Shown: positions 42,524-52,152, counted from the stretch's first letter. The stretch is 64,000 bases of DNA from DASRWI01 sp035654655 (GCA_035654655.1 DASRWI010000012.1:1-64000), one strand, 5' to 3'. Numbers and translations are program-made. Notes: a model not told the origin generated them from the sequence alone.

Positions 42524-43888
42524 TTACTTCCCTATACAAAATTTCGAAAAAATATTATTTAAAACATCATCACTCGTCACTTCACCTATGATTTCGCTCA
42601 AGCTTATTGAAGCATTTCTTAAATCAACAGATATAAATTCTCCGGTAAAACCTTGTTTTAATGAACAATCTGCTGAAACTAAATGTTCCTTGGCATTTAA
42701 TAAACAATTATAATGACGTTCATTGGTTACCAAAAGTGATTTTTCCGTGTAATTAGAGCTATTTAGCATCATTTCTTCCATTTTAGCTACTAATTCATCT
42801 ATTCCTTCATCTTTTAAGGCTGAAATAAAAAGATAATCCTTAATGTTTTGTTCTATCTTGCCAGGAATATCTGACTTATTGACAATCTTTATAATATGCT
42901 TCTTATTTTTCAATAAATTATTAAGTTTTTCAGGCAAATTAAAGGAATGGGGATTAGTTTTATCAAAAAGCAGCAAAATTAAATCAGCTTCATCTATAAT
43001 CCTTAATGCCCTATTCATCCCCTCAACCTCTATCTCATCTCCAGAAATTCTAATTCCAGCAGTGTCATAAAACTTATAATAAATTCCATTTATGGAAAGT
43101 TCTTCCTTGATAATATCCCTGGTAGTCCCGGGAATGGAACTTACAATTGCTCTGGATTCTTTTAATATACAATTCAACAAAGAAGATTTACCAACATTTG
43201 GCATTCCCACAATAACTGTGTTTATGCCTTCTTTGATGATCTTCCCTACTGAATAAGAGCTAAGCATTTTTTCAATTTCTGCAGAAATTGCCATAAGTCT
43301 TCTACTTAGTTCCTCTGCCTGAATAAATTCTACATCTTCCTCAGCAAAGTCCAATTCAAGTTCGATTAAAGAAGAAGCATTAACCAAATCATCACGAAGC
43401 TGTTGAACTTTCTGGGATACTGCACCGGTTAATTGACTTCTGGCTCCTCTTAAAGAAGCATCAGTATTTGAACTAATTACATCCACAACTGCTTCAGCCT
43501 GGGAGAGATCCATTCTGTTATTAAGGAATGCTCTTTTGGTGAACTCCCCTGCTTCAGCAGGTCTTATTCCACTTTTAAATAATAATTTTAAAATTTTTGT
43601 GGTTATTAATGGATTACCGTGAGTGCTAATTTCAATAACATCTTCCCCCGTATATGAATTTGGACTTCTAAATAAAAGAAGCAGGACATCATCAACAATA
43701 TCTTCACCATCTATTATGTTTCCATAGTGTATTGTGTGAGAATGAGCTTGGGTAATATCTGTCTTGCCTTCAAAGATGGAATACACAATAGGAAAAGTAT
43801 CTTTACCGCTAATACGGATAATTGATAATGCACCAACTCCACCAGGAGTTGCCGCAGCTGCTATTGTATCTTCGTTTTGATAATTCAT
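42524..43888 (-). CDS. mnmE: tRNA modification GTPase MnmE
   Basis: A 454-residue GTPase partner of MnmG. The N-terminal folate-binding domain (about 1-120) is followed by a helical domain and an inserted G domain with GMPNVGKSS, DTAGIR and NKSD. The protein ends with the conserved CIGK motif whose Cys is required in the family. Complete and normal in length. It is first in the minus-strand mnmE-mnmG-rsmG-murQ series and divergent from clpB. Confidence 0.95.
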   Translation of the reverse strand: MNYQNEDTIAAAATPGGVGALSIIRISGKDTFPIVYSIFEGKTDITQAHSHTIHYGNIIDGEDIVDDVLLLLFRSPNSYTGEDVIEISTHGNPLITTKILKLLFKSGIRPAEAGEFTKRAFLNNRMDLSQAEAVVDVISSNTDASLRGARSQLTGAVSQKVQQLRDDLVNASSLIELELDFAEEDVEFIQAEELSRRLMAISAEIEKMLSSYSVGKIIKEGINTVIVGMPNVGKSSLLNCILKESRAIVSSIPGTTRDIIKEELSINGIYYKFYDTAGIRISGDEIEVEGMNRALRIIDEADLILLLFDKTNPHSFNLPEKLNNLLKNKKHIIKIVNKSDIPGKIEQNIKDYLFISALKDEGIDELVAKMEEMMLNSSNYTEKSLLVTNERHYNCLLNAKEHLVSADCSLKQGFTGEFISVDLRNASISLSEIIGEVTSDDVLNNIFSKFCIGK

Positions 43889-44008
43889 AATTAATTAAAA
43901 TATAATTTGCAAAACTATTTACAATAGAGTCAAATTACAATTCACTTCATAATGTACATTTAGGCCAAAAGGTGATTATGGATTAATATTCATTATTATA
44001 AAATTGAA

Positions 44009-44016
44009 TATATTTG
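44009..44016 (+). promoter_or_regulatory. Possible -7 promoter element for clpB (TATATTTG)
   Basis: TATATTTG fits the Bacteroidota TAnnTTTG box and lies 77 bases before the clpB ATG in the mnmE/clpB divergent gap. No convincing -33 box or CIRCE heat-shock operator is seen. Confidence 0.25.
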
Positions 44017-44092
44017 AAGAAACAAAAAGGAAAATAAAAATAGTTTAATGCTAAATAATTTAATATTAAAGTATTTGAAAGAAAGTTAAAAC

Positions 44093-46711
44093 ATGGCATT
44101 TAATTTTAATAAGTTAACAGTCAAAGCACAGGAAATAATTCAGAGTGCAATAGAAATTGCACAGAACTATAATAATCAAATATTAGAACCCGAACATATA
44201 CTTGCATCTTTGATTCAGGAAAAAGGAAATATTGCTGATACCATTTTACAAAAAGCGGGAGGTAATCTTTCCAGAGTAAAAATAAAAGTAAATGAATTAC
44301 TTGATACTCTTCCACACGTTACAGGAGCAGGAATTGGTAATCAGCAAATGTCAAATAATACTGCTAAGGTACTTGATAATGCGGCTGAAGAAGCAAGGAA
44401 TATGAAAGATGAATTTGTTTCAACTGAACATATTCTAATTGCACTTGCTGCCAGCGATGGACGTGCAGGCGATATGTTGAGAGATGCAGGTGTAAGTAAA
44501 TCTGAAATTTTAAAAGCTCTTAAGGATGTTAGAGGCTCAGCACGAGCTACAACTCAAACTGCAGAAGATACTTATCAATCATTAAAAAAATTCAGCAGGG
44601 ATTTAACCGAACTTGTAAGAGCAGGGAAACTTGATCCTGTTATTGGAAGAGATGAAGAGATTAGAAGAGTACTTCAGGTGCTTAGCAGAAGAACAAAAAA
44701 TAATCCTGTTTTAATTGGTGAACCAGGTGTAGGTAAGACTGCTATAGCAGAAGGGATTGCTCATCGTATTGTAGCAGGGGATGTACCCGAAAATTTAAAA
44801 TCAAAAACTATTGCCGCATTGGATATGGGCTCTCTTGTAGCCGGAACTCAATTCAGGGGACAGTTTGAAGAAAGAATGAAAGCTGTACTCAAAGAAGTGC
44901 AGGATTCAAATGGTGAAATAATTTTATTCATCGATGAACTTCATATGCTTGTTGGTGCAGGCTCTGTTCAAGGTTCAATGGATGCAGCTAATATTTTAAA
45001 ACCAGCTTTAGCAAGAGGAGATTTGCATTGTATTGGTGCAACAACTTTGAATGAATATAAAAAATACATTGAAAAGGATGCAGCACTTGAAAGAAGATTT
45101 CAGCCCGTGTTAATTCAGGAACCTAATGAAGAAGATGCAATTGCAATCCTTAGAGGATTAAAAGAAAAATATGAAGTTCACCATGGTGTTCGTATAACGA
45201 ATGGTGCTTTAGTTGCCGCAGTACAATTATCAAGCAGATATATTACTGATAGATTTTTGCCTGATAAAGCAATTGATTTAATTGATGAAGCTGCATCTAA
45301 GTTAAGGATTGAAATTGATTCAATGCCTTTTGAGCTTGATTCTCTTGAAAGAAAAATAAAACAATTGGAAATCGAAAGAGAAGCGCTACGAAGAGAAAAC
45401 GATGAAATTTCATTAAAGAGATTAGATGAAGTCAATAGGGAAATAGCTGAGCTTGATGAAGAAAGAAATAAATATAAGATGCATTGGAATCTTGAAAAAG
45501 AAAATATTCAAAGCATAAGGGAAATGAAAAGTGAAATTGAAAACACAAAACTTCTCGCTGATAAATATGAACGCGAAGGAGATTTGGGTAAAGTTGCTGA
45601 ACTTCGTTATGGAAAAATTGCTCAGCTTGAAAAACAATTAAAGCAAAAAACTGAAGAACTTGAAGTAATTCAAAAAGACCATAAGATGTTAAAAGAAGAA
45701 GTGGATGCGGAAGACATTGCAGAAGTTGTTGCAAAGTGGACCGGTATTCCTGTTAATCGTATGCTTGAAAGTGAACGGGTAAAATTATTAAGACTTGAAG
45801 ATGAACTTCATAAAAGAGTTATTGGTCAGGATGATGCAGTAAGTGCAGTTGCTAATGCAATCAGAAGGTCCCGCACTGGGTTGCAGGATGCAAACAGACC
45901 GATAGGTTCTTTCATCTTTTTAGGAACTACTGGAGTTGGTAAAACAGAATTAGCAAGGGCTTTGGCAGAATATCTTTTTGATGATGAACATGCAATGATT
46001 AGAATAGATATGTCAGAATATATGGAAAAATTTTCTGTCTCAAGACTTATAGGTGCACCTCCGGGATATGTTGGTTATGAAGAGGGAGGTCAGTTGACTG
46101 AAGCTGTTCGCAGAAGACAATATTCCGTTGTTCTGCTCGATGAAATTGAAAAAGCTCATCAGGATGTTTTCAACATTCTTCTCCAGGTTTTAGATGATGG
46201 AAGATTAACTGATAATCAGGGTCGAACTGTAAATTTTAAGAATACTATAATAATAATGACATCTAATATGGGTTCTCATTTAATTCAGGAAAAGCTTGAA
46301 GGGGCTCAAGAAGATGAAGTTGAAAATATTGTGGACGAATTAAGATATCAATTAATCTCAATGCTGCAGAAAACTATTCGTCCTGAGTTTTTAAACAGAA
46401 TTGATGAAGTTGTCTTATTTAAACCATTGACCAGAAAAGAAATTGCTCAAATAGTTGAAATTCAGATTGATAGAGTCAAAAAATTATTAAGTGATAAAGA
46501 TATTATTTTGAATATTGATGATGAAGTAAAAGATTGGTTAGCAAAATTAGGTTTTGATGTAACCTATGGTGCTCGTCCATTAAAGAGAGCCATACAAAGG
46601 CATTTAATAAATCCATTATCTCAGGAATTACTTGCCGGCAATTTTAATAATGGAGATACAATAAATATTACATTAGGTCAATCAGGTAAACTACAATTTA
46701 CTAAAGCTTGA
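44093..46711 (+). CDS. clpB: ClpB disaggregase
   Basis: An 872-residue Hsp100 ATPase that rescues aggregated proteins together with DnaK. The N-terminal Clp_N repeats (about 1-145) precede NBD1 with Walker A GEPGVGKTAI and Walker B ILFIDELH. A long coiled-coil middle domain (about 400-530) distinguishes ClpB from ClpA/C. NBD2 has GTTGVGKTEL and VVLLDEIEKAH, and the C-terminal D2-small domain is complete. Transcribed divergently from mnmE. Confidence 0.96.
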   Translation: MAFNFNKLTVKAQEIIQSAIEIAQNYNNQILEPEHILASLIQEKGNIADTILQKAGGNLSRVKIKVNELLDTLPHVTGAGIGNQQMSNNTAKVLDNAAEEARNMKDEFVSTEHILIALAASDGRAGDMLRDAGVSKSEILKALKDVRGSARATTQTAEDTYQSLKKFSRDLTELVRAGKLDPVIGRDEEIRRVLQVLSRRTKNNPVLIGEPGVGKTAIAEGIAHRIVAGDVPENLKSKTIAALDMGSLVAGTQFRGQFEERMKAVLKEVQDSNGEIILFIDELHMLVGAGSVQGSMDAANILKPALARGDLHCIGATTLNEYKKYIEKDAALERRFQPVLIQEPNEEDAIAILRGLKEKYEVHHGVRITNGALVAAVQLSSRYITDRFLPDKAIDLIDEAASKLRIEIDSMPFELDSLERKIKQLEIEREALRRENDEISLKRLDEVNREIAELDEERNKYKMHWNLEKENIQSIREMKSEIENTKLLADKYEREGDLGKVAELRYGKIAQLEKQLKQKTEELEVIQKDHKMLKEEVDAEDIAEVVAKWTGIPVNRMLESERVKLLRLEDELHKRVIGQDDAVSAVANAIRRSRTGLQDANRPIGSFIFLGTTGVGKTELARALAEYLFDDEHAMIRIDMSEYMEKFSVSRLIGAPPGYVGYEEGGQLTEAVRRRQYSVVLLDEIEKAHQDVFNILLQVLDDGRLTDNQGRTVNFKNTIIIMTSNMGSHLIQEKLEGAQEDEVENIVDELRYQLISMLQKTIRPEFLNRIDEVVLFKPLTRKEIAQIVEIQIDRVKKLLSDKDIILNIDDEVKDWLAKLGFDVTYGARPLKRAIQRHLINPLSQELLAGNFNNGDTINITLGQSGKLQFTKA

Positions 46712-46754
46712 TTATATTTGTAATTTATAAACTGATTTCATTAAACAGAATATT

Positions 46755-47351
46755 ATGTTAACAATTATCGATTACGGCATAAATGATCTTCCTTATATTG
46801 CTTCAGCAATTTCGGAAATTACATCGGATTTCAAAATTACAAAGAATGAAACTGATATAATGAAATCGGATAGAGTGATTTTGCCCGGTTCAAAAGAATT
46901 ACACTCATCTATCAATCATCTTCATCTTTTAAATTTATATTCTCTTTTAAGAATATGCAGAAGACCTGTCTTGGGTATAGGTGTAGGAATGCTTTTGATG
47001 TCCAATAATATTGAAAACGATAATACATCCTTGCTTGGTATTTTTCCTGAAAGCGCCAGGCAAATGGAAAATCCCATTTTCGGTTTGGAAAAAATTAAAA
47101 CTGTTAAAGAAAGTAAATTGCTTAAGGGAGTAACTGAAGAAGATATTTTTTATATGGATAATTCTTATTATGTACCTAAAAATGAATATACAACAGCAGT
47201 ACTCCAAAAAGAACAGGAGTGCTCTGCTGTAATGGAAAAAGATAACTTCTTTTCTGTCTTATTTTTTCCAGAAAAATCGGGAAATGCTGGAAAACAAATT
47301 CTAAAAAATTTTATTGAATTAGACATACATGAATTTAAAAGAAATGCTTAA
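46755..47351 (+). CDS. HisH-like glutamine amidotransferase homologue lacking catalytic Cys and His
   Basis: A 198-residue homologue of HisH, the glutaminase subunit of imidazole glycerol phosphate synthase. The class I amidotransferase frame is plain: TIIDYGINDLPYI, VILPGSKE and a PVLGIGVGM elbow. However, the nucleophile Cys of GICLGM is Gly76, and the His of QFHPEKS is Phe171 in LFFPEKS; Glu173 is kept. Glutamine hydrolysis is therefore not expected. It lies between clpB and an MscS gene and overlaps the latter by 23 bases; no other his genes are in the window. A regulatory or binding role is an inference. Confidence 0.8.
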   Translation: MLTIIDYGINDLPYIASAISEITSDFKITKNETDIMKSDRVILPGSKELHSSINHLHLLNLYSLLRICRRPVLGIGVGMLLMSNNIENDNTSLLGIFPESARQMENPIFGLEKIKTVKESKLLKGVTEEDIFYMDNSYYVPKNEYTTAVLQKEQECSAVMEKDNFFSVLFFPEKSGNAGKQILKNFIELDIHEFKRNA

Positions 47352-48372
47352 TCAAACTTATTTGGGAAATACTGTAGCCTTGTATTTAACTGCTTTGGGT
47401 ATTTTCCTTGTTACTGTTATAATAATTTATTTTTTTAAAAATATTTTAGTAAAAAAACTTAAACAGAATGCAGCTAAGACAGATACCAAAATAGATGATT
47501 ACATTATTAAAGGAACTGAAAGAACATTAATTCCCTTTTTATTTTTTGCCGCATTTTATTTTTCTTTGAACATATTGACATTTCATCCTAAAGTTCAGGA
47601 TAAAATAAATATTGTCTTTATAATAATTGCAACCTACTTCATTATAAGAACGATAGTATCTGTAATAAGATTTTCTCTGCATTTATATATAGTAAGAAAA
47701 GCAGGAGGGGAGTCACGGCAGAAGCAGTTAAATGGAATTATAAATCTATTTAGCTTTTTAATTTGGGTGCTTGGGTTTGTATTCTTATTAGACAACTTAG
47801 GATTTAAAGTATCTGCAGTAATAACAGGGTTAGGTATTGGAGGTATTGCAATAGCTTTAGCTGCCCAGGCAATACTTGCGGACTTATTCAGCTACTTCGT
47901 TATTTTCTTTGACCGCCCTTTTGAGATTGGAGACTTTATTGTAGTAGGGGATAAGTCAGGTTCTGTTGAAAGCATTGGAATTAAAACTACAAGATTAAGA
48001 AGCCTTACAGGTGAGCAGCTTGTTGTTGCCAATACAGATCTAACTAATTCAAGAGTACACAATTATAAAAGAATGGAGAGAAGAAGAATACAGTTTTCTT
48101 TTAAGGTTGACCCGAATACTCAAGTTGATAAATTAAATTCCATTCCATTAATAGTTAGAACTGTAATTGAACAGAATGAAAAAATAGCAACATTTGACAG
48201 AAGCCATTTTTCTTCATTCACTGATTATGGATTTATGTTTGAATCAGTGTATTACGTTGAGTCAGCTGATTATAATATTTATATGAATATCCAACAAAAA
48301 ATAAATCTTCAACTAACAGAAGAATTTAACCAGCAGGGAATTAAGTTTGCATTCTTAAAAATGCCGGTGTAA
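47329..48372 (+). CDS. Small-conductance mechanosensitive channel (MscS family)
   Basis: A 347-residue channel. Hydrophobic helices lie at about 15-38, 65-85, 92-115, 138-160 and a pore helix at 165-195 with GLGIGGIAIALAAQAILADLFSY. The cytoplasmic beta domain begins FDRPFEIGDFIVVGDKSG, followed by TTRLRSLTGEQLVVANTDL, the MscS signature. The gene starts inside the HisH-like gene (23-base overlap), suggesting coupled translation. It releases osmolytes on hypo-osmotic shock. It ends before a cluster of palindromic repeats. Confidence 0.92.
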   Translation: MNLKEMLNQTYLGNTVALYLTALGIFLVTVIIIYFFKNILVKKLKQNAAKTDTKIDDYIIKGTERTLIPFLFFAAFYFSLNILTFHPKVQDKINIVFIIIATYFIIRTIVSVIRFSLHLYIVRKAGGESRQKQLNGIINLFSFLIWVLGFVFLLDNLGFKVSAVITGLGIGGIAIALAAQAILADLFSYFVIFFDRPFEIGDFIVVGDKSGSVESIGIKTTRLRSLTGEQLVVANTDLTNSRVHNYKRMERRRIQFSFKVDPNTQVDKLNSIPLIVRTVIEQNEKIATFDRSHFSSFTDYGFMFESVYYVESADYNIYMNIQQKINLQLTEEFNQQGIKFAFLKMPV

Positions 48373-48388
48373 AAAATTTTTTCTAAAA

Positions 48389-48598
48389 TATTCCTACGGA
48401 ATGCTAGATGGTTTAGGGGATTATGGTTATTATTAAAATATGCCTACGGCATGAATACACAAAAGATTTATTTCTATAACATATGTAAATACAAACCAGA
48501 GGTTTGCATCAGGAATGACTTCATAATATAATATTAAGAATCATACATCCCGTAGGGATATTTTAATAATTGACAAAAAAATGCATCCCATAGAGATG
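48389..48598. repeat. Cluster of four short covarying palindromes plus a related palindrome
   Basis: Copies lie at 48389-48403 (TATTCCTACGGAATG), 48439-48453 (TATGCCTACGGCATG), 48546-48560 (CATCCCGTAGGGATA) and 48584-48598 (CATCCCATAGAGATG). A differently worded palindrome with the same plan, CAAACCAGAGGTTTG, is at 48493-48507. The first two follow AAAATA; the third is followed by TTTTAATAAT. They fill the gap between the convergent mscS and pullulanase genes. Confidence 0.75.
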
Positions 48599-48632
48599 CA
48601 TTATAAATTATCGCAATCAAAGGTTTTTTAGA

Positions 48633-50717
48633 CTATTTCTTTATCAAAACCACTCCTGAGGAAGGATTGATTTTTATTTCACCTCTCAGGTTTTTAATTG
48701 TTTCTGTTCCTGCTGTATTTTCATTTACTAATACGTGCCATTTGCCTGAAGGTAATTTATAACTTTCTGTTTTATGCATATCAGCATTAAACAAAACAAT
48801 AAATTCTTCATTCTTATATTTTAAATTATAACCAAGAGCAAAGGAATTATTTTTGAAATCTATAAACTTTACATCTTTATAATCTGCTCTGCGGAATGCT
48901 TCATGTTTTGTTCTTAGTTCAATTAATCCTTGGTAGTAATTGAACAAATCTTCATTCATATCTGCATGTTGATAATTTATGTAATTAACTTCGTTATCCT
49001 TATTATAAGTATTATGGTCTATTGTACCTCTAAGTGTATCATCAACCTGAATATTCTTCGGAATAACTTTGGAGCGTGCATACTCCTGTCCTTCGGAAAT
49101 CATTGTGATTCCCTGAGATGTTAATAAGAATAATGCACCAAGTTTGTTAAGCTTTAATTGTAATGGAGAGAGTTTTGCATTCTGGTCAATGTCATTAATA
49201 AATTCGTGAGCACCTCTTTCCCTTGTTCCGATTCTTATAAAATCACCAAATGTATAACCATCATGGGATTCCAAATAATTTACTGAATGTTCCTTCTTTT
49301 GGAATAATCCTAAAGTATCTTTTGTTAAGGTACCATTTACATAGCTTTTTATTCTATCAGGATTATTATTTCCATACCAATGTGCAAATATCCAACCTAA
49401 ACCATCATTTGGATTTTCGCCTTTAATTCCATTTCTGATTTGGTCATTCCAACTTCCCCAGCCTCGTAATGAAAATCCGGCAGGATCATATCCACCGCCC
49501 CAGGGTTCACAAACAATAACTACAGCAGGATTGATTTTCCTTGCTTCCCGGATTATTTCCTCTATGGTTTCCCAATCAATTAATTTTCCTAAATCAAATC
49601 TGAACCCATCAATATGATATTCCTTCATCCAATAAAGAATGCTTTCAATAATCATTCTGCGCATCATAGGGCGTTCAGTTTTAATATCATTACCGCAATA
49701 GCTTTCTGCAATGAAATTTCCCTGAGCATCTAAGCGGAAGTAATAATCTTTATCAATTTCTTTTAAGTTTCCAAATTCATATTCAGATAAATGATTATAA
49801 ACAACATCCATAATTACAGCAATTCCATTTTTATGAAATGCCTTTACCATATCCTTAAATTCATTAACTTGTTTTCCTGAAGTGCCTGACCAGGTGTTTA
49901 ATTCAACTTTAGCATTTGGTTGAGAGTATAATTCTTCAGGAGCAAAGAATGCTGCAGTCATATATCCCCAATGATTGCGTTCATAAGGATTCCAGGTATT
50001 ATATTTTCCACGAAGAGTATCTTTGTAAGGTATTTCGATGTTGGCAAATTCTTGTGAAGGTAAAAGTTCTACTGTATTCACTCCAAGTTTCTTAAGATAA
50101 TCAATACCCCCCTTAATTCCTTTTTCAGTTAAAGCTTTATATGTCCCCGGATTTTTTGCACCTGAAGATGGATGGGCGGTCATATCTTTAATATGCATCT
50201 CATAAATAATAAGGTCACGCCAATCCTTTTTAATCCATTCATCACCATCCCAGTTATAATCATTATTAATAATTATACCTTTACGGGGAGTAAAATATGT
50301 ATTATAAGAAGCTACTGCCTTTGCATATGGGTCTAAACAAAGAACAGGTTCCTGACCCAAATGAGAAACTTTGAAATTATAAAATTTACCATAAAGTTCT
50401 TTTTTGAATTCAGTTTCCCAAACCCCATTGTTATCCTTGGTCATTGCATATTCATTGCCTGAATTATCTTCAGCTTTATTGAAGATTACCAAAGAAACAT
50501 TTACTGCATTTGGAGTAAACAATCTGAATATTGTTTTACCTGATGAAGTTATTACACCTAATTCTTTTTTAGAAAAATATTTGTTAAGGTTTTCGTCTTT
50601 TTGTTTAAGTTCGTGTTCTTTTTTAGAGATATTATGCTTATCAGTTATGAACAAAGGTTTACCTATCGAGATTGATGAAACTGCAATTATTAATAAAAAT
50701 GACATTAAGTAACTCAT
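48633..50717 (-). CDS. Exported pullulanase-type alpha-1,6-glucanase (GH13)
   Basis: A 694-residue type I pullulanase. A signal peptide (SFLLIIAVSSISIG) is followed by a CBM48 domain (about 50-145) and a GH13 barrel. IIYEMHIKDMT and the YNHLSEYEFG region match the subfamily; the catalytic residues are Asp in GFRFDLGKLID, Glu in IVCEPWGGG and Asp in LESHDGYTFG. A C-terminal beta domain closes it. It would cut alpha-1,6 bonds in pullulan or branched dextrins outside the inner membrane, complementing the cytoplasmic TreZ and GH133 enzymes. The export signal is moderately clear. Confidence 0.87.
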   Translation of the reverse strand: MSYLMSFLLIIAVSSISIGKPLFITDKHNISKKEHELKQKDENLNKYFSKKELGVITSSGKTIFRLFTPNAVNVSLVIFNKAEDNSGNEYAMTKDNNGVWETEFKKELYGKFYNFKVSHLGQEPVLCLDPYAKAVASYNTYFTPRKGIIINNDYNWDGDEWIKKDWRDLIIYEMHIKDMTAHPSSGAKNPGTYKALTEKGIKGGIDYLKKLGVNTVELLPSQEFANIEIPYKDTLRGKYNTWNPYERNHWGYMTAAFFAPEELYSQPNAKVELNTWSGTSGKQVNEFKDMVKAFHKNGIAVIMDVVYNHLSEYEFGNLKEIDKDYYFRLDAQGNFIAESYCGNDIKTERPMMRRMIIESILYWMKEYHIDGFRFDLGKLIDWETIEEIIREARKINPAVVIVCEPWGGGYDPAGFSLRGWGSWNDQIRNGIKGENPNDGLGWIFAHWYGNNNPDRIKSYVNGTLTKDTLGLFQKKEHSVNYLESHDGYTFGDFIRIGTRERGAHEFINDIDQNAKLSPLQLKLNKLGALFLLTSQGITMISEGQEYARSKVIPKNIQVDDTLRGTIDHNTYNKDNEVNYINYQHADMNEDLFNYYQGLIELRTKHEAFRRADYKDVKFIDFKNNSFALGYNLKYKNEEFIVLFNADMHKTESYKLPSGKWHVLVNENTAGTETIKNLRGEIKINPSSGVVLIKK

Positions 50718-50811
50718 TGAAAAGCCTTTTTGTTTCTTTTGGATTTAAAAATGGCTTAAGCAGCCTAAATTGAATTATTTTTAGAATAGTATATATGGTA
50801 AAAACCTTACA

Positions 50812-51144
50812 TTATTTATTATGGTATATAACTCCGTCAACCACGGGGGTAACACAAATAAGTGGACGCTCAGGTGCATCAAAGCTTAGGAAAATTTCCT
50901 CAAAAAGTTCAAAATGCATTCCACGCTGTTCGAGTCTTGCGAATTTATTGTACTTCATAAATTGATTATTCTTGTTTGTAGGTGCATTGAACTTAACAGC
51001 TCTGTGATAATCTTCTTCGACTCTGCTTTTTAAGTAATTTATTTTATCTTCATCATCGCCTTCAACATCGTAACCTTCTGCACGAAATTCAATGACAAAG
51101 CTTTTTTCAATAACCAGGTATATGTTTAGTATTCTTTCAGCCAT
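50812..51144 (-). CDS. Small unknown protein (110 aa)
   Basis: Not recognised. The 110-residue soluble protein begins MAERILNIYLVIEKSFVIEF and has an acidic segment EGDDEDKINYLKSRVEEDYH and a C-terminal strand-like region ERPLICVTPVVDGVIYHN. No signal peptide or membrane segment. It stands alone between the pullulanase gene and a palindrome-rich gap. Codon usage looks like the neighbours, which supports a real gene. Confidence 0.6.
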   Translation of the reverse strand: MAERILNIYLVIEKSFVIEFRAEGYDVEGDDEDKINYLKSRVEEDYHRAVKFNAPTNKNNQFMKYNKFARLEQRGMHFELFEEIFLSFDAPERPLICVTPVVDGVIYHNK

Positions 51145-51255
51145 ATTATATGTTTTATAAGTAAGATGTTAATATAAAAAGATATTGATGGAAGGTAAAT
51201 AAAAAAATGTGAAAAGGCTATTTGGTATTCAATTTTGCAAAATTAATTTTTAGTG

Positions 51256-51405
51256 CATTCCTAGGGAATGCATAACTATTTTGTTATGGTTGTTACCATT
51301 AATTCATCTCTAAGGGATGAAGACAATTTTTTTTAAAAATATTCCGTTAGGAATGTATTAATAATAACAAGAATAGACTCTCCTCAAAAGCATGCCGTAG
51401 GTATG
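51256..51405. repeat. Cluster of four short covarying palindromes
   Basis: Copies lie at 51256-51270 (CATTCCTAGGGAATG), 51305-51319 (CATCTCTAAGGGATG), 51340-51355 (TATTCCGTTAGGAATG, one base longer) and 51391-51405 (CATGCCGTAGGTATG). The third is followed by TATTAATAATAA, the conserved tail. They lie between the 110-residue gene and the stop of the small membrane protein gene. Confidence 0.7.
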
Positions 51406-51418
51406 CACTAAATGAAAA

Positions 51419-51739
51419 TTAAACTTTTAAAGAAATCAAAAGTGCAAAACCTAATATCATTATAATAAAGAGAGCGGCACCTGTGTAAAACAATAACCTT
51501 AATGCTTCTTTCTTTTGTCCATCCAAATACATCATTATTGGTTTACCTAAAATAAGATATCCTGTTACTAAGGCGGAGAAGATAAAGGTAAGAAGAAAAA
51601 CCATTGGTGCAAAAATTTTATTATCTACTTTACCAAAGAGTTGATCTCCATTTTTCATTATTTGAGAAATGAGAAAAACATAAAGCGCAGTTGCTAATGC
51701 ATCAATAGCAGCACGCTTCAATAAATATTTGTTTTCCAT
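51419..51739 (-). CDS. Small membrane protein, three helices
   Basis: A 106-residue protein with hydrophobic segments at about 10-28, 44-65 and 83-104, joined by short charged loops. It is not assigned to a named family. It is the last gene of the sigma-factor series, 15 bases after the rhodanese lipoprotein, so it may be part of the same stress operon. Confidence 0.65.
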   Translation of the reverse strand: MENKYLLKRAAIDALATALYVFLISQIMKNGDQLFGKVDNKIFAPMVFLLTFIFSALVTGYLILGKPIMMYLDGQKKEALRLLFYTGAALFIIMILGFALLISLKV

Positions 51740-51754
51740 TTACTATTGTGGTTT

Positions 51755-52138
51755 TTATTTAGAAATTTTTCTTCTGTAATCTATCATTCCACCTTCAACG
51801 TTATAGACTTTCTTAAATCCATTTTGTGAAAGTATGTTTGAAGCTGTTCTTGATCTGTTCCCTGAACGGCATATTACTGCAACTTCTTTATCTTTATAAT
51901 TTGATAATTCATTAAGGCGTGTACTTAATTCCTGCACCGGAATATTTATTACTCCATTAATTTTCCCAAGTTCACCTCTTAATTCTTCTTCAGTTCTTAC
52001 ATCTAAAACGATTAAATCTTTATCTGATTTCATTTTTTGATTTAATTCTTCAACGGACATATTTTTGTAATCTCCCTGCTTGGTACATCCTGTTATAAGT
52101 AAAATAACAAGAATAAATAAATTTAATTTTCTAAACAT
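51755..52138 (-). CDS. Rhodanese-domain lipoprotein
   Basis: About 127 residues from the ATG at 52138, which begins a lipoprotein signal (MFRKLNLFILVILLITGC). The frame is open upstream to 52189, but that extension overlaps the FmdB-type gene and would hide the signal, so it is rejected. The rhodanese domain has the active-site loop VICRSGNRS with the persulfide-forming Cys. It probably carries sulfur or acts on sulfane sulfur in the periplasm. Confidence 0.85.
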   Translation of the reverse strand: MFRKLNLFILVILLITGCTKQGDYKNMSVEELNQKMKSDKDLIVLDVRTEEELRGELGKINGVINIPVQELSTRLNELSNYKDKEVAVICRSGNRSRTASNILSQNGFKKVYNVEGGMIDYRRKISK

Positions 52139-52152
52139 TGTAATACTTTCAT

